Positions 48,197 to 58,658 of a stretch of DNA of 64,000 nucleotides are shown in pieces; position 1 is the first letter of the stretch, and every line of letters begins with the position of its first letter. The translations under genes and the position numbers were made by a program. Origin of the DNA: Mrakia gelida (taxonomy: Eukaryota; Basidiomycota; Tremellomycetes; Cystofilobasidiales; Mrakiaceae). The stretch lies in contig BRON01000002.1 in NCBI GenBank assembly GCA_024345305.1, forward strand, positions 1,178,001-1,242,000, written 5' to 3'. A model generated the notes under the pieces. It searched no databases and was not told where the DNA came from. It worked only from the letters and a program-made list of their open reading frames with translations.

Positions 48197-50444
48197 CTAC
48201 CACCCCTTCCAGGGAACCCAAACATCAACGACCGTCTCCGCATCTCCTTCCGACGAGTCAACGATGTAGTAGAAGGGGTAGGCGGCGAGGGTGATGCAGG
48301 CGTGTTGCTGAAGAAAAGGAAAGAGAGACGGGTGCAGGACGCGGGCGTCAGTTTCCGAGCTCGTGCGGCTCGATTTCATCTTTACTCATCTCTTTTAATA
48401 GTTTTGTTCACTCACAGGCACAATCCTAATCTTCTGTCCAATCTCCAACGGCTTCGCTTCTCCCTCCTCCTCGTTCTTCACCAAGAGCCCATGCTCCTGA
48501 CTGACTCGTCCCAACCTCCACCCCGTCGTCGATTCATCGACGTTCAACACCCTTCCCAGTCCCTTCTCAGGTCCGACGTCCTTCGACATGGCGATGCACC
48601 CGGCGTCGCACATCTTCTCGGATCGAAGGTCGTAGGAGGAGATGACGGTGGAGATGACGGAGCAGGCAACGGAGGGGAGGGTTGCGAGTCCGGTGGAGAG
48701 TTGCTGGAGGTCGAGGAGGGGGTAGTCTGTGAGGGGAGGAGAGAAGAAGAGGAGGGAAGGGAGGAGAAGAGCGGAGGAGACAAGAGAAGACAGGGAACGT
48801 GAAGGAACGCGTCAGGGGATGGGACTCGAAGGAAGAAAGAAGGAAGGAGGAGCAGCGTACGAACTTCCAGCGTCTGCGGAGGTTGGATCAAGAAAGGGAG
48901 AAAGCGCGAGTTAGCTGAGTAAGCAGAAGAAGTGTCTTGAAGGAAAGCGAGAGGCGGAGGGATTGAATGAACGACGCGACGAAGAGGAAAGGGAGGGACG
49001 AACGAAGTTCCAGATCTCCCGACAGCTCCGAGCGCTTCGCATCCTCATCGGTACCAGCCGAGTGAGCGGTAGGAGTGCTTCCAACACTCAGAACCCAACG
49101 AGTATCCTTGTACTTGGACTGAAGGGAAGGGGAGAGCTCGGCGAGGAGAGCGGTCGCCATCTTTCCAGCACCGTCCGCGCACTCGACCTCCGTCTCGAGG
49201 TAGCTATGAGCGTCCTCGCAGCAGGTCTGGAGATGAGGGTGGAATGAAGGAGCGAGGAAGGAGAGAGGAAGAATAGAGGTCAGTCGCCGTCGCGTTCGTT
49301 TTCAGCCTCGGCGTCGTCGCGCTCGCTTCCTTCGTTTACCCCTCTTCGCTCGGCCCACCTCCGCGGTACCAAGCTCGGAGAGAGACTCACAGAAGCGTAG
49401 GCGTTTCCAGCATGGCAGTAGAACCCAAAGAGCTGGAGAACGGGCGAAGCGAGGATGGTTGAGATGAGCTTGGGGAGAACCTCATCCGTCGGCACGATCC
49501 CAGCTCGGCTGCAGCAGCAAGAGCGAAGAAGTCAGCTCATAAACCTTTGAACGTCTCGTAAATACCACGAGAAACGAACAAACTCACTTTCCACCCTGGT
49601 TGACCTTGACGAAACACTTGAACTTGCTCTGATACGACGGATCGAGAGATGCGACCTTCTCGAACTCCTCGAGTCCCTTGACCTGATCCGGGTGGTCGAT
49701 CATGACCAAGAGCTGTCCTCCGAAGGGCGTGATTCGATCTTGGAAGGAAGAGAGGTCGGAGAGGAGGGAGAGAGGGAGGGGGAGAGCGTATAGGACCTGG
49801 AGGGATTGAAGCGCCGAGATGGAGGTTTGGGGGCCGTCAGTCTTGCTCGAATAGGTCTGGCAGGTGGGGAAAGAGTGACGGAGACGTACGTCTGTAGCGA
49901 TGCCTTCCTCGAAGAGAGGTAAGAGCTGCCAGAGCTCCTGCATGGTCGAGACGATCGTCGTCGTCGAGGTTCCAGCCGAGGAGCTGAGCTGAAGACGAGT
50001 TCCCTCCATGGTTTTGTGACCTGTTCGAGTACGAGAGATGAATCGAACGAAGGAGAGGCATGTCAGTAAGGTATCGGATCAAGTTTAGGATCCGAGAGAC
50101 GAGAGTCGAGTGGAAGGAAGAGAAAGAGGGGACCGACTCTTGACGTGAGCTCGGAAGGACGAGTTGAAAGCTTTCGCCTTCTTGTGCATTTTGGCACAGT
50201 TCTGAAGACGAAAAAAGTTTGAAGCAGGTCGGTAAGATGTACGAGAAGCTATCGAGAAGAACCTCGAGAAGTAGGGAAGCGAAGGGAGGGCTGAGCTGAC
50301 CTCGGCGAAGCGAGCTCTGTCGATGATCAGAGCTGGTGTTCGAAGCTGGTTGAGCTTGAGGCCGACCATGACATCTTGAAGAGGAGCCTTGTCGGGAAGG
50401 GTGGTAAGGAGGTAAGGAGTGGAGGTCTGAGGAGGAAGAACCAT
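48197..50444 (-). CDS. DSD1: D-serine dehydratase (DSD1-type, PLP and zinc dependent)
   Basis: Converts D-serine to pyruvate and ammonia, detoxifying D-serine (family knowledge). Exons 50444-50301, 50201-50138, 50020-49890, 49796-49588, 49508-49391, 49226-49055, 48873-48865 (9 nt), 48726-48416 and 48307-48197 give 422 residues. Motifs: LNQLRTPALIIDRARFAENC, FRAHVKSHKTMEGTRLQ (PLP lysine), FKCFVKVNQGGNRAGIVPTD, FGFYCHAGNAYAS, VLSVGSTPTAHSAG, DAGNYPLLDLQQLSTGLATL and the zinc site QHACITLAAYPFYYIVD. An upstream ATG in the same frame (about 50633) is possible, but MVLPPQTSTPY fits the family better. It lies inside the inverted block. Confidence 0.93.
48865..48873 (-). other. 9-nt microexon of DSD1
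   Basis: ACGCTGGAA lies between acceptor CTCCGCAG and donor GTTCGT. It yields G-D-A-G-N-Y, the conserved AGNY block of the family. Confidence 0.85.
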
Positions 50445-50676
50445 GTTGATGAGCTTGAGAGGTTGGCGAGTGAGGGTCGAGGGAGAGGAAGGAAGGGAAA
50501 GGAGTTGGCCGCTCTGGATCAATCTGGCACGGTGAGCTAGGTGAGTCGGCTCGTCTCTTCTTTCACTGAAAGCAAAAAAGGAATGCGGCTCTGGGAGAGT
50601 AGGATCCGAGAGAACAACATATCTAGTGAACATGAACAAAGCGAAAGTAATCTATAGAAGCAGCACAACGGAATCT

Positions 50677-53600
50677 TCAAACTGCCTCCCTCGTCAAACC
50701 GAACACGACCCTCTTCCTCCCCAGCCTCTCCCTCATCCCACCAGCACTCTTCGTCCCAATCCTCGACGGTTTCAGCTTCACCGCCGGAGACGAAGCATCG
50801 AACAGGTTCATATCGTCTCCTTCCGAAGACGGTGGTCCAGGTTCCTCGTTCTCCTGCTCGAATCCTCCCTCGTCGTCGTCGTCCTCCGTCGTTCGACGCG
50901 TCTTCTTCTTCGCGGGCGAGGAGCCGAACTTGCTCGGGGAGGAGGAGGAGATGATGATTGGGTTCTGGAGGGAGGTCTTGGGAAGAGGGACGTGGGAGGT
51001 GTTGAGTCGCGAGGGAAGGAGGGGAGAGGGGGAGGCGGGGACGAGCGAGGAGGATCCGAGGCGACGGAGGGGAGAGGCCGCTGCTGGCGAGAAGCGAGAG
51101 AAGAGCCAGGGAGGAGGAGCTTTGGAGGCGAGGGAGGTCGAGGCCGACGATGATGAGGGAGTGGAGGATCCGGCTCTGGGAGGATCGGGGAGGGAGTTGT
51201 ACGTTCGTCGAGCGGGTCGACTGAGGAAGATGGCGGAGAGCCTGAGGTCGCGAGGAGGGATTTTGTTGAGGTTGAAGACGGGTTTGGAGGGTAGAGTGTC
51301 GACGTGGGATGAAGGTATAGGAGCTGAATTCCGAGCGCGCTTCGCCGTCGGTCGAGGAGGTGGTGCTGGCGAAGAAGAGGAGGAAGGGAGAGCGAGCTCT
51401 GCGGATCGAGGAGACGGCGCGTCGAGGTCCTGTTGTTCATCCTCCTCTTCGTCCAACACTTCTTCCTCCATCTCCTCGACTTCAACGTCCAGTTCCTCTT
51501 CCTCCTCATCTTCCTCAGAAGCAATCGACGACGGTCCATCCAACGACATCCTCCCCATCCTCCTCAATCCTCGCTCCTCCTTTGAAAGAACGACCTCGTT
51601 CTCCTCCCCGCTGCTCTCGTCGAGCGCATCCATCGGGTCGTCCGACTCGTCACTCCCCTCCTCCTCCTCCTCCGAGCTCTCCTCATCCGTGAGAGGACTG
51701 AGCTGCTGCCTGGGTCGTCGAATGACCCTCGCCGGTCGTCCAGCAGGCGTAGCTTCGACCCAAGCTCCCACCATCTCCTCCCATCGCATCCCCTTCGCGC
51801 TTCCTCCTGGAGTCCCACCTCTTTCTCCGATGTTGACGGCAAGTCTCCTCCTCTCCGCGTCCGTCGCGAGATCCGATAGTTCCTCGAGGCCGATGGCTTC
51901 CGCCTGTTGTTCCTCCGGTGAGAGGATCGTTGAATCCGAGAAGGGAGAGAGTCGGTCGTACTCTTCGAGAGCGCACTCGAGGAAGCGGCTTTCGATGGTC
52001 GGAAGGGAGAGCATCCGAAGGGAGGTGGCGAGAGTGAGGACGGTGGAGATGGAGGTGTGAGAGGAGAGGATGTGAGGGAGGAAGCAGAACTCGACGGAGT
52101 CGGGAAAGATCCGAGGTGTTTCGAGAGGAGGAGGATTGTCGTCGGATGGGTAGGAGAGGGATCGAGTCCAGATGGAGTGAAGTTCGAGAGCGAGAACCGC
52201 TGTGGCGATGGGTTGTCGGTCGGAGGGGGAGAGTCGATCGTGGAGAAGGTCCGAGAGGTCTTTGAGAGACGCGTCGATGGAGGTGACGACGACGGAGGAG
52301 GGATCGCGAAGTCGGAGAGTATTGCTGAGGAAGATGATGTACTGAGTCCAAGCCGAGAGTCTTTGTACGAAGAGTTCCGAGACCGTCTCGCGGAGGGGAT
52401 GATCCAAGACCGTTTGGACGACTTCGACGAGGACACGAGCTCCTCCTCCTCCTTTCGACTCTCCGTCTCGAATCAACCCGTCGATGGGGTCTCCCAACCA
52501 CCGATCCTCGACCACATCCTGGTCGAGATTCTCTCCTGAGACGTGATCCAGCCATGTGAGGACGGAAGCGACGGCTTTGTGGACGATTGACTGCCATCGA
52601 GGTCCAAGAGGGAGGGAAGGGGAGGGGACCTTCCGAGAGATGGTAGGGAGGTAGGAGGGACCTGGCGAGTTGAAAGTGGTGGAGGGGAGTGTGTAGGCGT
52701 GGTGGATCATGTGGGGAAGGAGAAGCGAGACCTGTGAGACGAAGGCGAAGAGGTCAGCCTCGACTGACTCGACGCGACCATTCGAAGGCAAACGCGAAGC
52801 TCACCTCGTAAACAGCTGCTCTCGCGATGCAAGCGTCCAGCAGAGCCTCATAGAGTCCGTGCATGGGAATGTTGAGTCCGATAGCGATGGTGAGGGCGTG
52901 AACGGGGACAGCGAACCTGAGGAAAGCGAGCGAAGAGAGCATGAGTCGAGCTCGCGAGTGGAGGGAGGAAGGAAGGAAACGTCGAAGCTCACCTTCTCCA
53001 ATGCTCTGGCACTCCTTCCCACCAGTCATCCCTCAGCTCGATCCTCCTCCCTTCCACCCTTGAGCTCTCCTCCTCCTCCGAGTTGGGAACGTATCCGAAC
53101 TCCTCCTGAAGTTGAGCTTCGATCCAAGGCTCGATGTTCTCTCCGACTCGTCGAGCACACATCGCTCCTAAGGCCTCCACGCCGACCTGATCCGCTACTG
53201 CTGTCGAGCCGATGGGGTAGACGACGTCGAGGATGTTGTTGAAGGACTGGACGGCGGCGTAGACTCGTTTTCTGGGCGAGGGAGAAGAAGGGAGGAGGAG
53301 GGGCGGGGGGGGGAAAGGAAGGGAAGGGAGGGAAGGAAAGGTCAGAGCTGAACAACACGACGCCTCCTTCCTTCTCACGACCTTCCCTCGTGACGAGACT
53401 CACGATAGTTCAGGCATCTCTATTGAGGGGAGTTGAGGCAGCCTCGAGTTCACGATGGCCTTGTCTGTAGGTCTCTGCTTGTTCCCAGAAGGAGGAGGGA
53501 TCGAGACGAGCTCCCTCGGCATCGACCTCGCTGTTGCCCGTTTGAACTTCTTCCCTCGTTCGAACACAGGAAGACCTTTCGCGGTACCTGAGTAGTCTCC

Positions 53601-53795
53601 AGACTTGGCGGCGTCATTCTTGGAGTAGGTTCGAGTCGAGCGAGTAGCCATGGGAGGAGGGATGATGGGGGCGGAGTTGTGGAAGAGAGAGTCGAGGGAG
53701 GCGAGCTTCGTCAGGAAGGGTCGGAAGAGTCGACTGATCCTCGATGTAGGGAGGGGGAGGGGAGCATGCGAGGTCTCCTTGGGATTCGGAGCCAT
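50677..53795 (-). CDS. Large acidic, probably nuclear protein of unknown function
   Basis: Exons 53795-53404, 53271-52993, 52916-52805 and 52731-50677 phase to 945 residues. The N-terminus is basic (RSTRTYSKNDAAKSGDYSG, FERGKKFKRATARS). A helical middle (KRVYAAVQSFNNILDVVYPI to about residue 590) looks like a folded alpha-solenoid. Next is a long acidic tract (EESSEEEEEGSDESDD and several later Glu/Asp runs), then a Ser/Pro-rich tail with a basic cluster (PAKKKTRRT) near the end. The tail also reads PPRDLRLSAIFLSRPARRTY. I do not recognise a family. A second Met (MATRSTRTY, 53652) could be the true start. Its 5' flank is the right copy of the inverted repeat. Chromatin or ribosome-biogenesis roles would fit but are speculation. 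Confidence 0.8.
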
Positions 53796-53840
53796 CGCAG
53801 AGAAGGAAGAAGAGGGAGGGGGCGGGGGGCTAGGAAGGGT

Positions 53841-54215
53841 GGGAAGTGGTTGAAGGAAGAAGGAGGAAGGAAGGAGGGAAGGTTGAGCTCGCGAACGCGT
53901 TTGACTTTCGGCGCTCGCGTCCTTCCCTGTTTTTTTCCCCTGCTCCTTCTTCAATTCGCAAGTCCCAGCCTCGAGCCCTTACGATGACTACCACGTCTGC
54001 CAAACTCGAATACTGAGACCAGCGCCCTCAAAGGGAAAAAGCAGAACGGCAAAACACGTCTCTCCCCCCTCCCTCTCAGAGCTGGCGAAGAGGAGAGGCG
54101 ACGAAGGCGAGCGAGGGTGGGCTTCTTATACCCTAACTTTGAACCTTGTAGCATAGACCGATTAGCTCAGTTGGTTTAGAGCGTGGTGCTAATAACGCCA
54201 AGGTCTTGGGTTCGA
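53841..54215 (-). repeat. Inverted repeat, right copy (375 bp)
   Basis: Reverse complement of 47530-47905, starting 46 bp upstream of the large acidic gene's first ATG and ending inside a tRNA-Ile sequence. See the finding on a staggered-break inversion. Confidence 0.92.
54156..54215 (+). pseudogene. Truncated tRNA-Ile(AAU) copy
   Basis: Identical to tRNA-Ile at 47589-47530 from GACCGATTAGC through the anticodon arm to TTCGA, then breaks into unrelated sequence (CGGAAGCAACAG). The 3' half of the T arm and the acceptor strand are missing, so it cannot fold or be charged. Confidence 0.9.
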
Positions 54216-54338
54216 CGGAAGCAACAGAGGTTCGCGACGCGTCGAGGTCGAGACGTCAATCGAGTCACTCGTCGCTCACTCCTACCGTCGCTTTCGTGCT
54301 CTTCTAGAGAAACTGTGCGACCGGACCTCATAGATAGA

Positions 54339-56120
54339 TTAAGATGGAGGGATAGCGCTGCAGGCTTCGTACATCTGGAAGGTGCTGCACGACGTGGAAC
54401 GAAGAAGAAAGAAAGAGAGAGGTCAGCTCGACGTCCCTCTTCTCCTTCTCACCTCCCAGCCACTCTCCACTCCGAAAGGAAAAGATGACAAAGCGACTCA
54501 CCTTCCTATCAAGAAAGCACATCCACCCCAGAACGTCGAGAGATCGCTTTGCCAAATCGCTTTCGGTGAGCTCGAGAATCCGAGCGCACCACAAAGCAGG
54601 AAGCCGAGAGCTCCGACGAGGTTCCACACTCCGACTAGAAAGTCGACGAAGAGAGTCAGCGCTCCGAGCACGAACTCAGCGAGCGAGCGAGCAGGAGGAA
54701 ACGCAAACTCACTCTGCCATCCGAGAGCGAACGGTTTCAGCTTCCACCACTTGGGCTGAACCTCGACCATCAGCAGGAGCGAGGAGATCACGAAGCCCGT
54801 TCCTCCAATGACCTGAGGGAGCCAGAAGAAGACGTCCCTAGAGAAACGAACAAGCAGTCGGTTCAGCAAGCGAAAGGGAGAGCGGCGGAAGTCGACGCGT
54901 CGAGAAGACTTACACGATCGCGAGACTTCCCTCCCCGTCGGCGAAGCCTGGTATCACTCCTGGCAGACCCGTTAGCGTTGAGACCCAGAAGACTGGATAG
55001 AGAGCGAGGAAGAGGGCAAGAGTGTCAGTGGGGGAGCGAGACGAGGGAAGGCGACAGGGCCGCGGCGAGAGTCGGAACGCGAACGAAAAGGAAAGGAAAC
55101 ACTCACTCGTGGCTGCGAACATCTGAACCAGAGCAGCCATGTATCCGAGCTCGTGGAGACGCATCTTGGGCCTGCAAACATTAAGTGAGAAAGCGTCAGA
55201 ATGAATGAGTGAAGGCCGTCGCGTCGAGTGAACAAAGGGAGGAAACGCGTGCGACCGACTCAACTCACATCCACTCCCAGTCTGGGTCAGGGTCGAACGA
55301 AGAGTGCTTCTCCAGGTCTCCCTTTTCCGACGCGGAAGGAGACTCGTCTCTCGAAAGGCTTCGTTTTGATTTTGGTGATTCGAGTCCGAAGAGAACGCGG
55401 TCGAGGGAGGTGCCAACTAAACGAAAGGGAGGGAGGGAGGGAGGGAGGCTCGTCAGCTCTGGATCGAAACGTCAGCAGCACCACCCCCCATCCTCGTCCT
55501 CAGCGAGAGAAGAGAAGATGATAGACTCACAGTCAGAATGCTTCCCACGATTCCCAGCTTCCAGCAGTCCCAAGTAAGCTCCAATCTCGAAGAGCGTCCC
55601 TCCGACGAAAGCGAGAGCTCCTGCTGTTTTGGCCATGGCTTCCGACTCCGTTTCTGGTCGGACTACAGGTAGCCAAACTGTGAATCCGTTGGCTGGAGGA
55701 TCAAGAGAAGAGGGTAGATCAGCTCGACTTGATCGGACAGTGCCTGCTCGAAGCGTGAGTTCGAGGGGAGCAGAGAGGGGAGGAGAGGGAGGAAGGATCG
55801 AGCTCACCGACCCAAACTGCTGAACCCCACCAGAAGAGCATCGCTACCCAGAAGGAGATATCCTTCATCAAGTTGGGCTTGAGCTTCATCTTCTCGTGAC
55901 TGTATCGAACCCTGAGAGGGATGGTCTGTCCATGGTCGCCGTGGTGATGGAGTCGAAGAGGCAGCCTCCCCTTCCTGACCTCCCTCGAGTTGTAGTGAGC
56001 GGAAGTCTCGCCGGCCTGATGGGAGACGTTCCAGGAGTGAAGAGTAGGTCGGAACCATCCTCGTTCCTTCTTGGGGAGGATCGAATGAAGAGTTGGGTGA
56101 GGAGAGATGGAGGTCGACAT
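54339..56120 (-). CDS. Fungal multi-pass integral membrane protein of unknown function
   Basis: Exons 56120-55808, 55692-55531, 55416-55269, 55171-55107, 54992-54914, 54837-54713, 54634-54502 and 54384-54339 phase to 356 residues. The N-terminus is soluble (GWFRPTLHSWNVSHQAGETS, HGDHGQTIPLRVRYSHEKMK). Then come about seven hydrophobic segments: FWVAMLFWWGSAVWV, AGALAFVGGTLFEIGAYLGL, GYMAALVQMFAATIFWVSTL, DVFFWLPQVIGGTGFVISSL, LLMVEVQPKWWK, GVWNLVGALGFLLCGALGF and STFWGGCAFLIGSTFQMYEA. The order SDLSTFWG...FLIGS...YEA is a pattern I recall from conserved fungal integral membrane proteins without known function. An upstream Met (56231) would add 37 residues. Confidence 0.8.
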
Positions 56121-56703
56121 GGTGGCCGTTGGGAGGGAACGGCAAACAAGAAAAGTCGAGAGGGAAGGGGGCCAAACGGAGGGGAGGGAGGAGTTCGGGT
56201 TGAGCTCGGAAATAGGCACAAGCGTCATCCGAGCACTCAGATTTTCTCGAGAGTCAGAAAGAGAGGGGAAGATGAGAGGAAGGGCTTGAGTCTGCAAGCT
56301 TGAAAGTCGACATCTTGTTATCGACTTTGGTGAGAGATCCGGAAGAAACGCGTCGACCAAGCGTCGACACGCGGAAGAGAGGGAGCGTTCGAGGTTACTC
56401 ACTTCTCACCCTGATCTGTTCGCTTTTTGTCGACTTTTCTCGACAGGACCATGTCATCTCCTCTTCTTGATTAGGGAAGCTCAAGATTCCCTCCGAAAAG
56501 TCTACAGAAGGAGAGAAGAGCTCTTTTACTTTTCGGCAGCGATTCCTCAGCTTCGACTCCTCCTCTTTTCAAGAACGACTTGAGCTCTTCCTTCTCACCT
56601 CGCAAACGCCCATCTTCTCTCCTCCCGGCCCCTTTCCCCCTTCCTCTCCCTCTCGGACCTCCCCCTCCCCTCCCCCTTCAACCCTCCCCCTACGTCTTCC
56701 GCC
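56121..56703. promoter_or_regulatory. Divergent intergenic region, membrane protein / TOM40
   Basis: 583 bp between divergent starts; both promoters must be here. A pyrimidine-rich tract (56620-56700) leads into the TOM40 ATG. No TATA box recognised. Confidence 0.45.
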
Positions 56704-58658
56704 ATGTCTGTCCCTCTCCAGCCTTCTCCTTTCCCTCCGTCGACGGACAAGCTTCCTCAAGCTTCGTACCTCTCTGGCTTCACCGCTCTCCTCTCCGGAT
56801 ACGCTGAGCCCATTGGACAGTACTACGACAAGCTTCACCAGTACAGGGGAGCCGCTCAGAACCCTGGAAACGTCGAGTCTCTCGGTCGAGATGTCAAGAG
56901 TGAGTACAAAGAGAAGGATCGAACGAGTCAGCTCGCTTCAAAACGATCAAGAGCTCGCGGAGGTTCTGCTGGGAGCTGGAGAGGAAGCAGGGTCGATAAA
57001 GTGGTCCTAGAGGATCGAGGGAAGGCTTGTGCACAAACTGGGCACATAGATATAGTTGATCGAGATAGAGGAAGAGCTTCGACTCGTCTGGCTGTCTCCT
57101 TCAACCTCGTCCTTCCTCCTTCGACGACCAATCGCTCCCTCCCCCCGTCCTCAACACCTTCGAACTCGATTGAAAGTATCGGAACACTATCTGACACGCC
57201 GTCATTTATCTACCTTCCAGTGACCCACCTCACGAACTTCACCTTCGATGGAGCCAAGGCCGATCTCAGCAAGGTCCTTTCAACCGATCCTGCCTTCCAG
57301 GTTCAGCACTCCTTCAACCTCGCCAGCGCTACTCAGCCCCCAACCTACAACTTCGGAGCCGTTTACGCTATGGACAAGGTCAGTCCTTTCTGCATCTCTC
57401 GAAGTTGGGAAGAGCGGAGACTTCACCTGGCTCGGCTAACCGAAATCCCTTCCTCTTCCTTCCCTCTCCTTCCCTCAGCTCTTCCTTCGAGGAAGCATCG
57501 ACAACGACATGAGCTCGAGTGCTCAGCTCAACCGAACTTGGAACCAGTACAACACCTCCAAGCTCCAGGCTCAGGTTAGTCTGCTCTCCCCTGGGTGCCT
57601 CTGCCGAAGCGAAATCATCATCCCTTCCTTTTGAGCTCGACGCTTTCCCTCCTCGCGATCGCGACCCTCCCTCCTTCGTCCCCTTTGCTGACCTTCCTCC
57701 ATCTCGTTCTACTCTCTTCTTCCTCTCTTTACAGCTCTCTCCTGTCCCCGGACACTCGATGATCCAGCTCGAGCACGAGGTCACCCTCCCCGGAGAGACC
57801 ATCTCGTTCAAGACCATCAACCCTTCCCTCACCGACGGAAACGGTATCTACATCACCTCGGTCCTCGCCGCCGTCACTCCTCGTCTGTCCCTCGGAGTTG
57901 AGAACGTCTTCCAAAAAGCCCAGGAGGCCACCCAAAACACCCCTTCCTTCCTCGCCAAACTCACCTCCCCTCTCGAGCTCGCCAACCCTTTCACTTCCCC
58001 TCCCGGCTCGCCTCCCTTCCACGAGTGGACCGCGACCTTGCAGTACCAGGCTCAGGGTATCCTCGCTGCTACCTACCACCACAAGCTTTCGCCGAACGTG
58101 GACGTCGCTGCCGACCTCAACATCATCACCGCTGGAGGACGGAGAGAGGCCACCGCGACCGTTGGAGCCAAGTACGAGTTCAGGCAGTCGACGTTCAGGG
58201 GACAGGTTGACTCGACGGGGAAGACGTCGATGCTTCTTGAGCAGAGGTTCGCGCCTCAGTTCTCGTTCCTCGTTACGGGAGAGATCGACCACATGAAGGT
58301 GAGAAGCTTGAATCCATCGCGTTCGACGACTCTCTCTCCTCGTTGAGCTCAGCTCACACCTCTTCGTTTTTCTTCTTTGTCACTCAGGCTGGAGCCGCCA
58401 AGGTTGGACTCGGAGTCATGATCGAGGTACGTTCTCTCTCCCCTGCCTGTCTCGTCCGCGAACTCCGAAGCTGACCTGTCCCTGCCTTCCTCTTCTTTCT
58501 TTCAGTCGGCGACGTGAGCTTTCTTCCTTTCCGTCGTCGCGACTCTCCCGACTCGTTCTGACCCTCGCCTTTCCTTTTCTGTGTTTGCGATCTTCTTCAG
58601 GGAGGAGTTGACCCAGCAGATGATGGCTCAGCAGCAAGCTCAGCAGCAGGGACCTTGA
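56704..58658 (+). CDS. TOM40: Mitochondrial import channel TOM40 (porin-type beta barrel)
   Basis: Outer-membrane pore of the TOM complex. Exons 56704-56899, 57221-57378, 57479-57574, 57735-58298, 58388-58426, 58506-58513 (8 nt) and 58601-58658 give 372 residues, normal for fungal Tom40. Blocks: QASYLSGFTALLSGYAEPIG, MTHLTNFTFDGAKADLSKVL, FQVQHSFNLASATQPPTYNF, LFLRGSIDNDMSSSAQLNRT, GHSMIQLEHEVTLPGETISF, GIYITSVLAAVTPRLSLGVE, LQYQAQGILAATYHHKLSPN, VGAKYEFRQSTFRGQVDS and AAKVGLGVMIESATEELTQQ. A Gln-rich end (MMAQQQAQQQGP) closes it. The first intron (56900-57220) is 321 nt, three to four times the local norm. Confidence 0.95.
58506..58513 (+). other. 8-nt microexon of TOM40
   Basis: TCGGCGAC lies between acceptor TTTCAG and donor GTGAGC. 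It supplies S-A-T of VMIESATEELTQQ; skipping it would shift the frame before the last exon. Confidence 0.85.

Noticed and set aside
55425..55450. GGGA tandem run and other short simple repeats (for example GA run near 19981, TTTCG run near 61650)
   Set aside because: Simple low-complexity tracts inside introns; nothing indicates function.
56900..57220. Possible snoRNA in the long TOM40 intron
   Set aside because: I looked for box C and box D or ACA patterns and found none in proper spacing; kept only as an unusual intron length.
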